DNA of 64,000 nucleotides from Sanguibacter suarezii NBRC 16159 (lineage in GTDB: Bacteria; Actinomycetota; Actinomycetes; Actinomycetales; Cellulomonadaceae), in the NCBI RefSeq assembly GCF_001552735.1, contig NZ_BCRT01000001.1, positions 170,695 through 234,694 of the forward strand. The letters run 5' to 3'. The notes under the pieces are model-generated. The model was given only the letters and a program-made list of their open reading frames with translations. It searched no databases and had not been told where the DNA came from. Positions 10,189-19,069 of this stretch are shown one piece after another. Position numbers and translations under genes: made by a program. Position 1 is the stretch's first letter, and each line of letters begins with the position of its first letter.

Positions 10189-13100
10189 TCAGCCGATCCG
10201 GACCGGGGTCCGGCGGCGGCGCGCGACCATCACGAGGCTCAGACCGAAGGTCATGGCAGCCAGCGCGAGGAGCACCGCGTCGCCCAGACCGTCAGCGCCG
10301 GTGGATGCCAGGGCCCCCGAGGTCGAGTCGCACTCCACAGTTCCGCCGAGCGGGAAGGAGAACGTGACCGAGTCGAGCGCCTCGCCGGCGACGTAGGAGC
10401 CAGCGAAGGCCTTGGCCCCGGCGGCAGTCAAGGACGCCGACGCGTTGGTCCACGTCACGGTGCTGCCCGAGGTCGACTTCGTACCGGCCAGGCTGAGCGA
10501 GGCGACGGTCACCCCGGACTGGCTCGACTTGGTGCCCGCCATGTCCGTGCTGGACACGTCGGCGATGAGCGACCCGGTCGATGCGCTGGTCACCTGGACC
10601 CGCACGTTCGAGAGCGTGAGGTCGAGGATCCCGCCGTGACCGGAGAAGTTCACCGAGCCGCCGAAGGCGACGCGGCCCTGGTTGGCCTCGGTGTTGAACT
10701 TGCCCGTTCCGCCGGTCCACCGGAAGGTCGATCCGGTGTCGGTCACGCCGTTGGCGGAGACGGTGCCGTTGGCGATGGGGCCCGTGATGTAGGTGCGGAA
10801 GGCGCTCTTGACTCCCCAGCTCAGGCTGGCGCCGGAGACCGCGTTGGCCACGCACTGCTTGGCCGCGGCGGCCGGAGCCTCCACGGTGATGGTGATCTGC
10901 GACTTCACACCGTTGGGGGCCTCGAAGGACAGCGTGTGCACACCGGCCGCGAGGTTCGCGGGGAGCTTCACGGTCGCGGTGACCGTGCCGTTGGCGTCGG
11001 CGGTGAGACCGGTCGCCAGGACGTGACGCACGGAGTAGACCGCGAGCTCGATGCCCGTGGTGTTGGCTCCGAAGCCGGTCCCGGTGACGGTGACCTCACC
11101 ACCGGGAAGGACGGTCGCCACGCTAGCGGTGGCGTTGGGGTAGGTCCCGGGCGCCAGCGGGGCGAGGGCTGCGGGCGGCGTCTCGGCCGGCGTCTCGCCG
11201 GGTGCCTTGTCCGCTCCCACGGTGAAGGAGACCGGGTCGAGGGCCGTGCCCGCCGGGTAGAACCCGGAGAACGCCTCGGAGCCGGCTGCCGTGAGGGTCG
11301 CCGCAGCGTTGGACCAGGTGGTCGCGCCGTTGACGGTGGTCGGGGCGGCGAGGTTCAGGGTGGCGAACTCGACGCCGGCCTTGTCGACCGAACCGCCGGT
11401 GAGGCCCTTGCCGACCACGTCGACGATGAGCACACCGGAGCCGGGCCCAGTGACCTTGATCTTCGGGTTGCTCAGCTTGAGATCGAGCGCTCCGTGGTGG
11501 CCGGTGAAGCGGACCGCCCCTGCGTAGCCGACCATCCCGGTCGAGCCGTTGAAGTCCTTGGTCGCCTGGCTGAAGGTGAAGGAGGAACCCGAGACAGCGG
11601 CACCATCCGAGACCGAGACGGTACCTGCGGCACCACTGCCGGTGATGTAGTTGGTGAAGGAAGCCTTGACGCCCCAGACAAGCTGTCCCGCAGCACTCGC
11701 GGGCGGCGTGACGGTCCCACCGTCCACGGCGGCCTTGGCCGTCACGGTCACCCCGGTCGCCGTTGCAGACGCGGTGTAGAGCGCGGCGTCGGCAGGCACG
11801 AAGCGCGCCGTGAAGGCGTGCTCACCTGCAGGCAGAGCGCCGGTCTTCAGGTTGGCGACACCCTGGGTCAGCGGTGCGGAGCCGACGAGAGCGTCACCCG
11901 AGTAGAACTCCACAGTCCCAGCAGCTTCTGCCGGCGTGACCGTCGCGATGAGCGACGACGTGCTGCCCGCAGTCACGGTCGTCGGAGCGGCCGAGATGGC
12001 CGTCTGCGTCCCGGTCGCAGGCGACGTCGGAGGAACGACGACCTCGTTGAGGAAGTTGACAGGGACAGCAAGCTCCTGAGCGGGGTTCTTGACCCCTCCT
12101 CCGGCGAAGGTGTACACGCCGTACGAGCCGCCCGCGAGGGGCGCGAGCTCGGTGAGCTTGAGCGTCGCGGTGAAGGTTCCCGTTGCGGACAGCGCTACCC
12201 AGTCCTTCTTGACCCCGGCCTTGTAGGCGTCCGGCACCTGGTCGACTGTTGCTTCGGTGAGCGCCCACGCCTGCGGACCGCCCTTGCGCGTCGCAGGCGC
12301 AGCACCCGTGGATGGATACCACGCCTCAGCGAAGCTGCCGAAGACGACATAGGTGCCCTGTGGGAGGGTCGACGGGATGGGCGCGCCGCGTCCACCGACA
12401 TTCGCTGCGGGGTCGAAGCCGGAACCCTTGATCACGATCGTGTCGCCGATGGATACCTGGGTGGCGCCGAGCGGGGTCACACCGTCAGCGGCGAACACAG
12501 TGATCTGCGGGGTCCAGACCGGTGTCACAGGTGCGGCGGTGACAGTGTGGCTGATGGCCGTCGAGGTGGACGCCAGGACGGTGGTCGCGTCACCGGGCAC
12601 AAACTCCGCTGTGATCGAGTGCGCCCCTTCCGTCAACGTCGACACGGTGAAGGTGCTTGTGCCCGCGACGGCGGGGCTGGTGCCGAGCACGGTCGATCCG
12701 CTGGAGTAGTGCACCGTCCCTGCAGAAGCCGGGGCGACGGTGGCCGTGAAGGTGACCGGCTCGCCGACCGTGCTCGACGCGCGGGAGGAAGCAACCGTCG
12801 TCTCCGTTGCCGTCTTCTTGTTCAGGGTGATGGACAGGTCGTCGAGACGATCTCCTGCGGCGCGCGACGAGAAGCTCGACGGAGCGACAAGCTTGGGGAA
12901 CGTGGTGACGCCGTCCGCCAGAAGCGTCGCGGCGACGCCCGTCCAGGTGATGGTGGTGGCAGTCTCGTTCTTGGTCGCCACCGACAGATCGAGGGAGACG
13001 AGATCCCGGACCGAGGCGGCTGCCTCGGGCCCGGCCCCGTGCGACTTGCTGGAGGATGTTGCGGAGAGCGTGCCGCGTGCGCCATCGATGGAGATTGTCG

Positions 13101-13470
13101 GTGACGAGAGGGAGACATAGTTCCCCGAGGGCCCGGCGACGTAGCCGATGCGCGCAGTGCCGCTGAACTGGAGCAGGCCTGCGGTGCCGTCCCAGGTGCT
13201 CGTCGAAGCCGCTGGGAAGACCGCCACGTCGTCGACGAAAGATGCGCCCTCAGACGCAGCGCGAGTCGCCGGGGATGCAGGCAGTGCGTCTCGATAGTCC
13301 TGGGCCACTCCCCACGTGAGCGAACCACCGGCGATAGTGGAACCGCTCGTCGGTGAGTCAGCTGCCCGCGCCGGTGCGAGCACGCCGATCACGGACAACC
13401 CGGCCAGCAACGCTGCAGCCGTGAGCGTGGCGAGCAAGCGCCGCGTGCGCTCCTCGAGGAAGGTGAACAC
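10189..13470 (-). CDS. Sortase-anchored haem-binding protein with three HtaA domains
   Basis: A 1093-residue exported surface protein. Residues 1-36 are a signal peptide ending APARA. HtaA-type domains lie at about 46-215, 594-752 and 879-1038; the last two share GQLVWGVK/SLSWGVK openings and the FTGHHGALDLKLSN/FSGHGGILDLTLSN core. Ig-like repeats lie at about 220-312 and 488-575, with further beta-rich segments at 315-478 and 773-866. The C-terminus has LASTG at 1054, a hydrophobic helix and an RRRR tail, a sortase signal. HtaA domains bind haem at the corynebacterial surface, so a role in haem capture is inferred. GTG 13470 has AGGAG 8 nt upstream. Iron-regulator boxes lie 80-120 bp before it. 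No ABC transporter or sortase gene is adjacent. Confidence 0.9.
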   Translation of the reverse strand: MFTFLEERTRRLLATLTAAALLAGLSVIGVLAPARAADSPTSGSTIAGGSLTWGVAQDYRDALPASPATRAASEGASFVDDVAVFPAASTSTWDGTAGLLQFSGTARIGYVAGPSGNYVSLSSPTISIDGARGTLSATSSSKSHGAGPEAAASVRDLVSLDLSVATKNETATTITWTGVAATLLADGVTTFPKLVAPSSFSSRAAGDRLDDLSITLNKKTATETTVASSRASSTVGEPVTFTATVAPASAGTVHYSSGSTVLGTSPAVAGTSTFTVSTLTEGAHSITAEFVPGDATTVLASTSTAISHTVTAAPVTPVWTPQITVFAADGVTPLGATQVSIGDTIVIKGSGFDPAANVGGRGAPIPSTLPQGTYVVFGSFAEAWYPSTGAAPATRKGGPQAWALTEATVDQVPDAYKAGVKKDWVALSATGTFTATLKLTELAPLAGGSYGVYTFAGGGVKNPAQELAVPVNFLNEVVVPPTSPATGTQTAISAAPTTVTAGSTSSLIATVTPAEAAGTVEFYSGDALVGSAPLTQGVANLKTGALPAGEHAFTARFVPADAALYTASATATGVTVTAKAAVDGGTVTPPASAAGQLVWGVKASFTNYITGSGAAGTVSVSDGAAVSGSSFTFSQATKDFNGSTGMVGYAGAVRFTGHHGALDLKLSNPKIKVTGPGSGVLIVDVVGKGLTGGSVDKAGVEFATLNLAAPTTVNGATTWSNAAATLTAAGSEAFSGFYPAGTALDPVSFTVGADKAPGETPAETPPAALAPLAPGTYPNATASVATVLPGGEVTVTGTGFGANTTGIELAVYSVRHVLATGLTADANGTVTATVKLPANLAAGVHTLSFEAPNGVKSQITITVEAPAAAAKQCVANAVSGASLSWGVKSAFRTYITGPIANGTVSANGVTDTGSTFRWTGGTGKFNTEANQGRVAFGGSVNFSGHGGILDLTLSNVRVQVTSASTGSLIADVSSTDMAGTKSSQSGVTVASLSLAGTKSTSGSTVTWTNASASLTAAGAKAFAGSYVAGEALDSVTFSFPLGGTVECDSTSGALASTGADGLGDAVLLALAAMTFGLSLVMVARRRRTPVRIG

Positions 13471-13552
13471 CGTGAGGGCTCCTGAAGGTCAGCGCTGGTC
13501 GGCGCGGCTGTGGGGCGAGTCGACCGACGCGCCATGAGTGATCCGCACTTTA

Positions 13553-13571
13553 TGAGGTATGCCTTACCAAA
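13553..13571 (-). promoter_or_regulatory. IdeR/DtxR-like iron box upstream of HtaA gene
   Basis: TGAGGTATGCCTTACCAAA matches the core of the TTAGGTTAGSCTAACCTAA consensus at AGGT, G, CCT and ACC. It lies about 85 bp before the GTG. An iron-loaded DtxR-family repressor would silence the gene when iron is plentiful. Confidence 0.6.
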
Positions 13572-13576
13572 GCAAG

Positions 13577-13592
13577 ATAAGGGTCCCCTAAG
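13577..13592 (-). promoter_or_regulatory. Second, weaker iron-box-like palindrome
   Basis: ATAAGGGTCCCCTAAG, read on the minus strand as CTTAGGGGACCCTTAT, resembles paired TTAGG half sites. It is adjacent to the better box at 13553; a tandem operator is possible. Confidence 0.35.
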
Positions 13593-13739
13593 TCTCGCCC
13601 CTCGGTACGTCACGAGTGTCGAGAACTCCCCATATGCGCCGCATCCTCACGGAACCTGGGGACTTGGTGTGGTGCAGATCACTCCCACCGTCGGAGGTCG
13701 CGAGGGCCTCAGCTTGCCGCAGAGCCGGGCGTGCGGCGT

Positions 13740-14018
13740 CTAGGCGCCGAGGGTGGCGATGGCCACCGCGATGGCGCAGACCGTGGCGCACACGGTGCCC
13801 AGAGCCATCGAGTACGACACCGGCGCCTGCAGGGCGTGCTGCAGGCTTGAGCGCGGTTCCGGCAACCTGGGGTCACCCTCCGGGGCGGCCTGCACGGAAC
13901 GGGCAGAGTCGAAGAAGTTCGCTGCGAGGCTGTAGTGCGACGTACCGGTGGCCTGCCCAGGCATCCCGAAGGACGCGGGCGCCGAGCGTCGCGACGACGG
14001 GTCGGCTGTGATGGTCAT
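13740..14018 (-). CDS. Small hypothetical membrane protein
   Basis: A 92-residue protein that I do not recognise. The first 65 residues are polar and Ser/Pro/Arg-rich, and the end has a single hydrophobic segment (VSYSMALGTVCATVCAIAVAIATLGA), so a C-terminal anchor with a cytoplasmic or extracellular N-terminus is likely. ATG 14018 is preferred over GTG 14027, because a TAGGGT box stands 7 nt before it. Codon use is like its neighbours. Reality rests on the promoter, the clear helix and the absence of any competing gene. Confidence 0.55.
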   Translation of the reverse strand: MTITADPSSRRSAPASFGMPGQATGTSHYSLAANFFDSARSVQAAPEGDPRLPEPRSSLQHALQAPVSYSMALGTVCATVCAIAVAIATLGA

Positions 14019-14025
14019 GAACCGC

Positions 14026-14031
14026 ACCCTA
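14026..14031 (-). promoter_or_regulatory. Leaderless -10 box (TAGGGT) of small membrane protein
   Basis: TAGGGT on the minus strand, then GCGGTTC, then ATG 14018. Confidence 0.5.
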
Positions 14032-14051
14032 GGATCGGCCCGCCCTCAAGG

Positions 14052-14089
14052 CGATGGGGAGAACTCCCCATCGGAAGAACTCCCCATCG
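14052..14089 (-). terminator. Hairpin and repeated arm after lemA
   Basis: CGATGGGGAG and CTCCCCATCG pair around a 2-nt AA loop (14052-14073), and the right arm is repeated at 14077-14089 (GAACTCCCCATCG twice). It lies downstream of the LemA gene and could form two alternative hairpins. Confidence 0.5.
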
Positions 14090-14151
14090 ACACGGCCATC
14101 CCACCCGCTCCTGAGCCGGACGGGCAGCGCGTCGACGCTCGCGCCAAGAGC

Positions 14152-14736
14152 TCAGACGCGCCCTTGACCGAAGTTGACAGCCGGTGCGGCGCGCACCCCG
14201 GCGTCCGTGACTTCGAAGTACTCCGCCCGCACAAAGTGGAACATCCCCGCGATGACGTTGGACGGGAAGCTCTCCACCTTCGTGTTGAGCTCGCGGACGT
14301 TGGCGTTGTAGAAGCGCCGCCCTGCAGCGATGCGGTCCTCGGTGTTGGTGAGCTCCTGCTGCAGCGCGAGGAAGTTCTCCGACGCCCGCAGCTGCGGGTA
14401 CGCCTCCGCGACCGCGAACAGCCGGCCGAGGGCCTGCGTCAGGTCGTTCTCCTGCGCTGCCTGCTCACCGGGCGTGGCTCCGGGCTGGGCAGCCGCTGCT
14501 CGCGCCGTCGTGACGGCCTCGAACACGCCACGCTCGTGCGCGGCGTATCCCTTGACGGTCTCGATGAGGTTGGGGATGAGGTCGTGGCGGCGGTGCAGCT
14601 CGACGTCGATCTGGCGCCAGGCCTCTTGCACGAGGTTCCGCAGCCGGACGAAGCCGTTGTACGTGCTCACCGCCCAGATGAGCACACCGAGCAGGACAAC
14701 GACGATGACGAGAGCGACGACGGCTGCGGGGCTCAT
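14152..14736 (-). CDS. lemA: LemA family protein
   Basis: A 194-residue LemA protein: one N-terminal membrane helix (about 5-26), then a long all-helical domain with YNGFVRLRNLVQEAWRQIDVELHRRHDLIPNLIETVKGYAAHE, the hallmark of the family, and ENFLALQQELTNTEDRIAAGRRFYNANVRELNT further on. The fold is known; the molecular role is not settled. GAAGGAG precedes ATG 14736 at 7 nt. It follows the 229-residue membrane protein gene after 91 bp on the same strand, and the pair may be one transcript. Confidence 0.93.
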   Translation of the reverse strand: MSPAAVVALVIVVVLLGVLIWAVSTYNGFVRLRNLVQEAWRQIDVELHRRHDLIPNLIETVKGYAAHERGVFEAVTTARAAAAQPGATPGEQAAQENDLTQALGRLFAVAEAYPQLRASENFLALQQELTNTEDRIAAGRRFYNANVRELNTKVESFPSNVIAGMFHFVRAEYFEVTDAGVRAAPAVNFGQGRV

Positions 14737-14827
14737 CTGCTGTCTCCTTCGGGGTTCACGGGCGGGCGTCTCAGAAGACTACCGGGATCGCGTCCCAGGT
14801 CACCGGGGTTGGCCCGGCCCGGCGCGC

Positions 14828-15517
14828 CTACGCGGTCGGGCGCGCGCGGTCCTGCCACACGTAGGCGGGGACGGCGTCGATCAGCTCGTTGAGCCCGGCC
14901 ACCCGCGACTCGATGACATCGAGCCGCGGGACGCCGTTGGTCCACGTCAGCACGGCGTCGCCGGCGAAGCGGAGCGGGCGGCCAGTCATGTCCGGGCGCA
15001 GCAGCTGCTCCATGGCGCGCGGGTGCAGGACGTCGTGCGCGAAGCGCAGGTCCGGGGAGGTGACCCGCCACAGCGAGTTGAACTGCGCGGACTCCATGCG
15101 GATGTCCTGCCCGCCGAAGGCCGTGGCGATCTTGGTCCCCAGGCTCTCGGGCGTGAGGGCCAGCTCCGGCAGCGCCATCGGCAGGAACACCGCCACGACG
15201 TGATGCTCGTGATCCTGGGACCGTCGCGTCTCCCCGGACCCGCTCGTGGTGGTGTAGGTGTACCGGAAGGACAGCGCCCGCCGCCCGCCCATCTCCCCGC
15301 TGAGGATCTCAGAGGTCCGCCGCGAGCTCCCGGCGTTGAACGGCGGCCCGGCCCAGCGTCGGGCGAGGGACCGGTCGGCGTCGAGCACCTGCCACCCGTG
15401 CGCCGTCGCCCAGCCGGCGATGGCCTCGCGCCGCCGTCGCCAGGAGACGACCGCGGCGGTGACCATCAAGGCCACCACGAGGACTGCGACGACCCCGATG
15501 CCCACGGTGCCGCCCAC
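14828..15517 (-). CDS. Hypothetical membrane protein upstream of lemA
   Basis: A 229-residue protein with one N-terminal membrane helix (about 4-25), an RRRR stop-transfer run, and a soluble domain with ALSFRYTYTTTSGSGETRRSQDHEHHVVAVFLP and a conserved-looking C-terminal beta-rich part. It resembles the DUF3137-like proteins that accompany lemA in related actinobacteria, but I am not sure of the family. GTG 15517 follows 26 bp after the pyrE stop on the same strand, so pyrE, this gene and lemA may be read through together. Confidence 0.7.
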   Translation of the reverse strand: MGGTVGIGVVAVLVVALMVTAAVVSWRRRREAIAGWATAHGWQVLDADRSLARRWAGPPFNAGSSRRTSEILSGEMGGRRALSFRYTYTTTSGSGETRRSQDHEHHVVAVFLPMALPELALTPESLGTKIATAFGGQDIRMESAQFNSLWRVTSPDLRFAHDVLHPRAMEQLLRPDMTGRPLRFAGDAVLTWTNGVPRLDVIESRVAGLNELIDAVPAYVWQDRARPTA

Positions 15518-15543
15518 CAGTCAGCCTCGGTCCCGGCCGGGGG

Positions 15544-16137
15544 TCAGGCCAGGCCGAGGTCGGCCAGGCCGAAGAGGGAGAGGTACGGGACCCCGAGCGC
15601 CTCGATCTTCTCCTGCGCGCCGGTGGCCCGGTCCACGATCGTGGCGACCCCGACGACCTCCGCGCCGGCCGCGCGAGCGGCCTCGATGGCCGCGATCGGC
15701 GACCCGCCGGTGGTCGTGGTGTCTTCCACGACGACGACGCGGCGCCCGGCGATGTCGGGGCCTTCGATCTGGCGCTGCATGCCGTGCGCCTTGGCTGCCT
15801 TGCGCACGACGAAGGCGTCCAGGTCCTGCCCGCGCGAGGCTGCGGCGTGCAGCAGCGCGGTGGCGATCGGGTCGGCGCCGAGCGTGAGCCCGCCGACGGC
15901 GTCGACCTCGGCGGTGCCGAGCCCGGCCTCCTCGAGGGCGTCGAGCAGCACGTGCCCGATGAGCGGCGCGGCGCGGTGGTGCAGCGTCACGCGGCGCAGG
16001 TCGACGTAGTAGTCAGCTTCTTTGCCCGAGGACAGCGTCACCTTCCCGTGCACGACGGCGAGCTCGGTGATGAGGTCACGGAGCTGCTCGCGCGGGGTCG
16101 GGGACAGGACGGCGTCGGTGGTGGAGTTCGTGGTCAC
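15544..16137 (-). CDS. pyrE: Orotate phosphoribosyltransferase
   Basis: A 197-residue type-I phosphoribosyltransferase that makes orotidine 5'-phosphate from orotate and PRPP in pyrimidine synthesis. The PRPP loop VVVVEDTTTTGGS is complete, and SSGKEADYYVDLR near the N-terminus is the orotate/PRPP region. GTG 16137 is preceded by a TAGCCT box whose TAG is also the stop codon of the SDR gene, so pyrE appears to have its own leaderless promoter inside the end of its upstream neighbour. Confidence 0.95.
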   Translation of the reverse strand: MTTNSTTDAVLSPTPREQLRDLITELAVVHGKVTLSSGKEADYYVDLRRVTLHHRAAPLIGHVLLDALEEAGLGTAEVDAVGGLTLGADPIATALLHAAASRGQDLDAFVVRKAAKAHGMQRQIEGPDIAGRRVVVVEDTTTTGGSPIAAIEAARAAGAEVVGVATIVDRATGAQEKIEALGVPYLSLFGLADLGLA

Positions 16138-16143
16138 GGTCCA

Positions 16144-16149
16144 AGGCTA
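16144..16149 (-). promoter_or_regulatory. Leaderless -10 box (TAGCCT) of pyrE
   Basis: TAGCCT on the minus strand, 6 nt before GTG 16137; its first three bases double as the stop codon of the upstream SDR gene. Confidence 0.55.
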
Positions 16150-16926
16150 GCGGGAGCGCGGCGCCCCGCTCACGCTGCCCGACCCCTGGATCGCGCGCAC
16201 CGCCGAGCGCGGCAGCACCCGCAGCAGACCGGAGGCCGCCCGGTAGCGCAGGCTGGGCGTGGAGATCACGACACCGCGACGCACGTCCGCGAGCGCCGCG
16301 CTGGCCACGTCGGCCGCGTTGAGCCAGACCACACCGGGGAGGTTGGAGTAGTCCAGGCCCGCCCGCTCGTGGAACTCGGTGCGCACCAGCCCCGGGCACA
16401 GCGCCGTGGCCGTGACGCCGCTGCCGCGCAGCTCGACCGCGAGGCCTTCGGTGAAGGCCCGCACCCAGGCCTTGTTCGCGGAGTACGTGCCCGACGCCGT
16501 GAGCGCGGCGATCGAGGACACGTTGAGGATGGCGCCCCGTTCCCGGACGACCATCTGCTCGGCGGCTGCGTGGGAGAGGACCATGACCGCGCGCACCATG
16601 ACGTCGAGGGAGGCCTCCTGCTTGGCCAGGTCGCCCCCGAGGAACGGCTCGTCGACGGCGTAGCCCGCGTTGTTGACCAGCAGGCTGACCGGGTTGTCCA
16701 GGGTGCGCAGACGCTCGGCGACACGCTCGGTCTGTGCGCGGTCGGCGAGGTCGGCCGGGAGCACCTCGACGGCGATGCCGGCTGCCGCGCGCAGGTGGTT
16801 GGCCAGGCGCTCCAGCCGCTCGGTGTCACGCGCGACGAGGACGAGGTCGTGCTGGGCCGCCGCGAGCTGCCAGGCGAACTCGAGTCCGAGGCCGGCGCTC
16901 GCGCCGGTGATGAGTGCAGTAGCCAT
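16147..16926 (-). CDS. Short-chain dehydrogenase/reductase
   Basis: A 259-residue classical SDR. The nucleotide site TGASAGLG begins at residue 7, NNAG follows near residue 88, and the catalytic serine, tyrosine and lysine are seen in NVSSIAAL and TYSANK. The acidic VARDTERLE segment after strand 2 is compatible with NADP(H), because an arginine follows the strand. The substrate cannot be read from sequence. It is divergent from exonuclease III, with 82 bp holding two leaderless promoters. Confidence 0.9.
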   Translation of the reverse strand: MATALITGASAGLGLEFAWQLAAAQHDLVLVARDTERLERLANHLRAAAGIAVEVLPADLADRAQTERVAERLRTLDNPVSLLVNNAGYAVDEPFLGGDLAKQEASLDVMVRAVMVLSHAAAEQMVVRERGAILNVSSIAALTASGTYSANKAWVRAFTEGLAVELRGSGVTATALCPGLVRTEFHERAGLDYSNLPGVVWLNAADVASAALADVRRGVVISTPSLRYRAASGLLRVLPRSAVRAIQGSGSVSGAPRSR

Positions 16927-16932
16927 GTCGCC

Positions 16933-16938
16933 AGCCTA
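16933..16938 (-). promoter_or_regulatory. Leaderless -10 box (TAGGCT) of SDR gene
   Basis: TAGGCT on the minus strand, then GGCGAC, then ATG 16926. Confidence 0.55.
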
Positions 16939-16995
16939 CCGAGGGCTGCGTCCAGCTCCTGCCGCTCACCTGCCCCGCTCGGGAAGGTCCGGCGC

Positions 16996-17001
16996 TAGCC
17001 T
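16996..17001 (+). promoter_or_regulatory. Leaderless -10 box (TAGCCT) of exonuclease III gene
   Basis: TAGCCT, then GGTACTC, then ATG 17009. Confidence 0.55.
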
Positions 17002-17008
17002 GGTACTC

Positions 17009-17800
17009 ATGCGCCTCGCCACCTGGAACATCAACTCGATCCGTGCCCGCGTCGACCGTGCGGTCGCCTTCCTCGACCGCAGCGGCACCGACGTGCTGGC
17101 CCTGCAGGAGACCAAGTGCAAGGACTCCCAGTTCCCCTTCGAGGCCTTCGAGGCCGCGGGGTACCAGGTGGCGCACTTCGGCCTGTCCCAGTGGAACGGC
17201 GTCGCGATCATCAGCCGCGTCGGCCTGGACGACGTCGAGCTCGGCTTCCCGGGGCAGCCGCACTTCGGTGAGGAGCCCGCCCTGGAGGCCCGCGCGATCG
17301 GCGCGACCTGCGGCGGGGTGCGGGTGTGGAGCCTCTACGTCCCGCACGGACGGGCGCTGGACAACCCCCACTACGCCTACAAGCTCAACTGGTTGCAGAC
17401 CCTGCGGGAGAACGCCCGCGGCTGGGTCGAGGCCGACCCGGCCGCCAAGATCGCCCTCGTCGGGGACTGGAACGTCGCCCCCCGGGACACCGACGTGTGG
17501 GACCTGTCCGTCTTCGAGGGCCAGACCCACGTCAGCCAGCCCGAGCGGGACGCCTTCGCGGCGTTCGAGGGCGTGGGCTTCACCGAGGTCAGCCGGCAGT
17601 TCGTGCCCGAGGACCGCAAGTACACCTACTGGGACTACCAGCAGCTGCGCTTCCCCAAGAACGAGGGCATGCGGATCGACTTCGCCTACACCTCCCCCGC
17701 CCTCACCGCCGAGGTGACGGCTGTGGAGATCGACCGCAACGAGCGCAAGGGCAAGGGCGCCTCCGACCACGTCCCGGTGATCGTGGACATCGCCGACTGA
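17009..17800 (+). CDS. xth: Exodeoxyribonuclease III / AP endonuclease
   Basis: A 263-residue EEP-fold nuclease of the ExoIII family, acting in base-excision repair by cutting at abasic sites and trimming 3' ends. Motifs are WNINSIRAR at the start, LQETKC with the metal glutamate near 34, VGDWNVAP with the catalytic Asp/Asn, and the terminal GASDHVP with the catalytic histidine. Length matches bacterial Xth. ATG 17009 is set by the TAGCCT box and by the MRLATWN beginning typical of the family. Confidence 0.95.
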   Translation: MRLATWNINSIRARVDRAVAFLDRSGTDVLALQETKCKDSQFPFEAFEAAGYQVAHFGLSQWNGVAIISRVGLDDVELGFPGQPHFGEEPALEARAIGATCGGVRVWSLYVPHGRALDNPHYAYKLNWLQTLRENARGWVEADPAAKIALVGDWNVAPRDTDVWDLSVFEGQTHVSQPERDAFAAFEGVGFTEVSRQFVPEDRKYTYWDYQQLRFPKNEGMRIDFAYTSPALTAEVTAVEIDRNERKGKGASDHVPVIVDIAD

Positions 17801-17928
17801 GGCCGAGCGGTTCGCCAGCCCCCGTGCCAGCGGCGCCACGGGGTCACGGGTGTGACCGGCAGCGTTAGTCTTCACTCACCACACTCCACCCGTCCTCCGC
17901 GGACGCCGATCGAAGGCGGTAGCACCTC

Positions 17929-18927
17929 GTGACCTCAGTCCCTCCTCCGCCCGGTCCGCCCGAATCGGAGGGCACCCCCGCGCAGCCGGGGCCGCCTAGC
18001 CCACCGCAGGATGCGCAGTTCGCTCCCCCGGGCGCACCCCCGTACGCCGGTCAGTACGCTCCACCGGCCCAGTCGTGGGATGCTCCCGCGCAGCCGTGGG
18101 GCGCTCCCGCCCAGCAGTGGCAGCAGCCCCAGCCCGGCCCCCAGGGGCACTACGCACCTCCGGGGCAACCCGGCCAGTACGCCCAGCCCGGGCACCCCGG
18201 GCAGGGACAGTACGCCGCTCCGGGCCAACCCGGCCAGTACCCGCACCAGGGTCAGCAGGGCGCGCAGGGTCAGTACGCGCCCCCCGGGCAGCCGTGGGGC
18301 GCACCCCAGCAGTGGCAGCAGCCCCCGTCCGGTCAGCCGGGCCAGCCGGGCCAGCCGGGCCAGCCGGGTCAGCCGGGCCAGCCCCCTCAGGGTCCGTACA
18401 CCCCGCCCGGCCAGCAGCTCCCGTGGGGTCCCCCGCAGCCCGCCTCCCCCGGACGCTCGAAGAAGCCCGCGCTCCTCATCGCGGTGGTCAGCGGCGTCGT
18501 CGTCATCGGTCTGGCGGTCGCGGCCTTCTTCGCGCTGTCCTCCCCTGACGTCGACGCGCTCCCCAAGGACGTGGAGACCGCCACCACGGCCCACGTCCGC
18601 GCGCTCACCGTGGGCAACTGCCTGGAGTCCGCGCCCGCCGGGTCTGCTGTGGGTGAGGTGACCGTGGTCCCGTGCGACGACGACCACGCGGCTCAGGTCA
18701 TCGCCGGAAAGAAACTCTCCGGTGACACCTTCCCGGGCGACGCCGCGGTGATCGAGCAGACCACCGCCGTGTGCCCTGGCCGCTCGATCGTCGCCGACGT
18801 GGACCCCGAGACTCTGGAGCTCCTGGTGTGGACCCCGAGCGAGGCGTCCTGGGAGGAGGGCGACCGTCAAGGACTGTGCATCGCGTCCAGCCCGGACGCC
18901 CCCCTGACCGGCAGCCTCGTCCGGTAG
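17929..18927 (+). CDS. Pro/Gln-rich membrane protein with septum-formation-type domain
   Basis: A 332-residue protein. Residues 1-183 are disordered and made of PGQ/PPG/QYAPPG repeats, including five GQP units in tandem (DNA 18345-18380). One membrane helix follows (about 187-210). The extracellular part carries a domain like the actinobacterial septum formation family, with four cysteines ([26 protein letters not shown]) likely to form two disulfides and the DDHAAQV motif. It probably sits in the membrane with its tail inside and its domain outside. Function is inferred from family naming only. GTG 17929 is the first start after the upstream stop. Confidence 0.75.
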   Translation: MTSVPPPPGPPESEGTPAQPGPPSPPQDAQFAPPGAPPYAGQYAPPAQSWDAPAQPWGAPAQQWQQPQPGPQGHYAPPGQPGQYAQPGHPGQGQYAAPGQPGQYPHQGQQGAQGQYAPPGQPWGAPQQWQQPPSGQPGQPGQPGQPGQPGQPPQGPYTPPGQQLPWGPPQPASPGRSKKPALLIAVVSGVVVIGLAVAAFFALSSPDVDALPKDVETATTAHVRALTVGNCLESAPAGSAVGEVTVVPCDDDHAAQVIAGKKLSGDTFPGDAAVIEQTTAVCPGRSIVADVDPETLELLVWTPSEASWEEGDRQGLCIASSPDAPLTGSLVR

Positions 18928-19069
18928 GAAGGCTCTGTCCCCCTCGGTCCCGCCCGGGAGGACTTGACCGCGCGACCGGGTGAACTTCCGCCCGAACCAT
19001 CACACTGGAGGCGCTGCGCTCGATGAGAGAGGGGTCATAGACGACCCATCTCCCAGGAGTACATCTCAT

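Noticed and set aside
10099..13104. Long open frame on the plus strand opposite the HtaA gene
   Set aside because: Its composition is Gly/Arg-rich with no domain, and the minus strand has a signal peptide, three HtaA domains and a sorting signal. It is a by-product of high GC.
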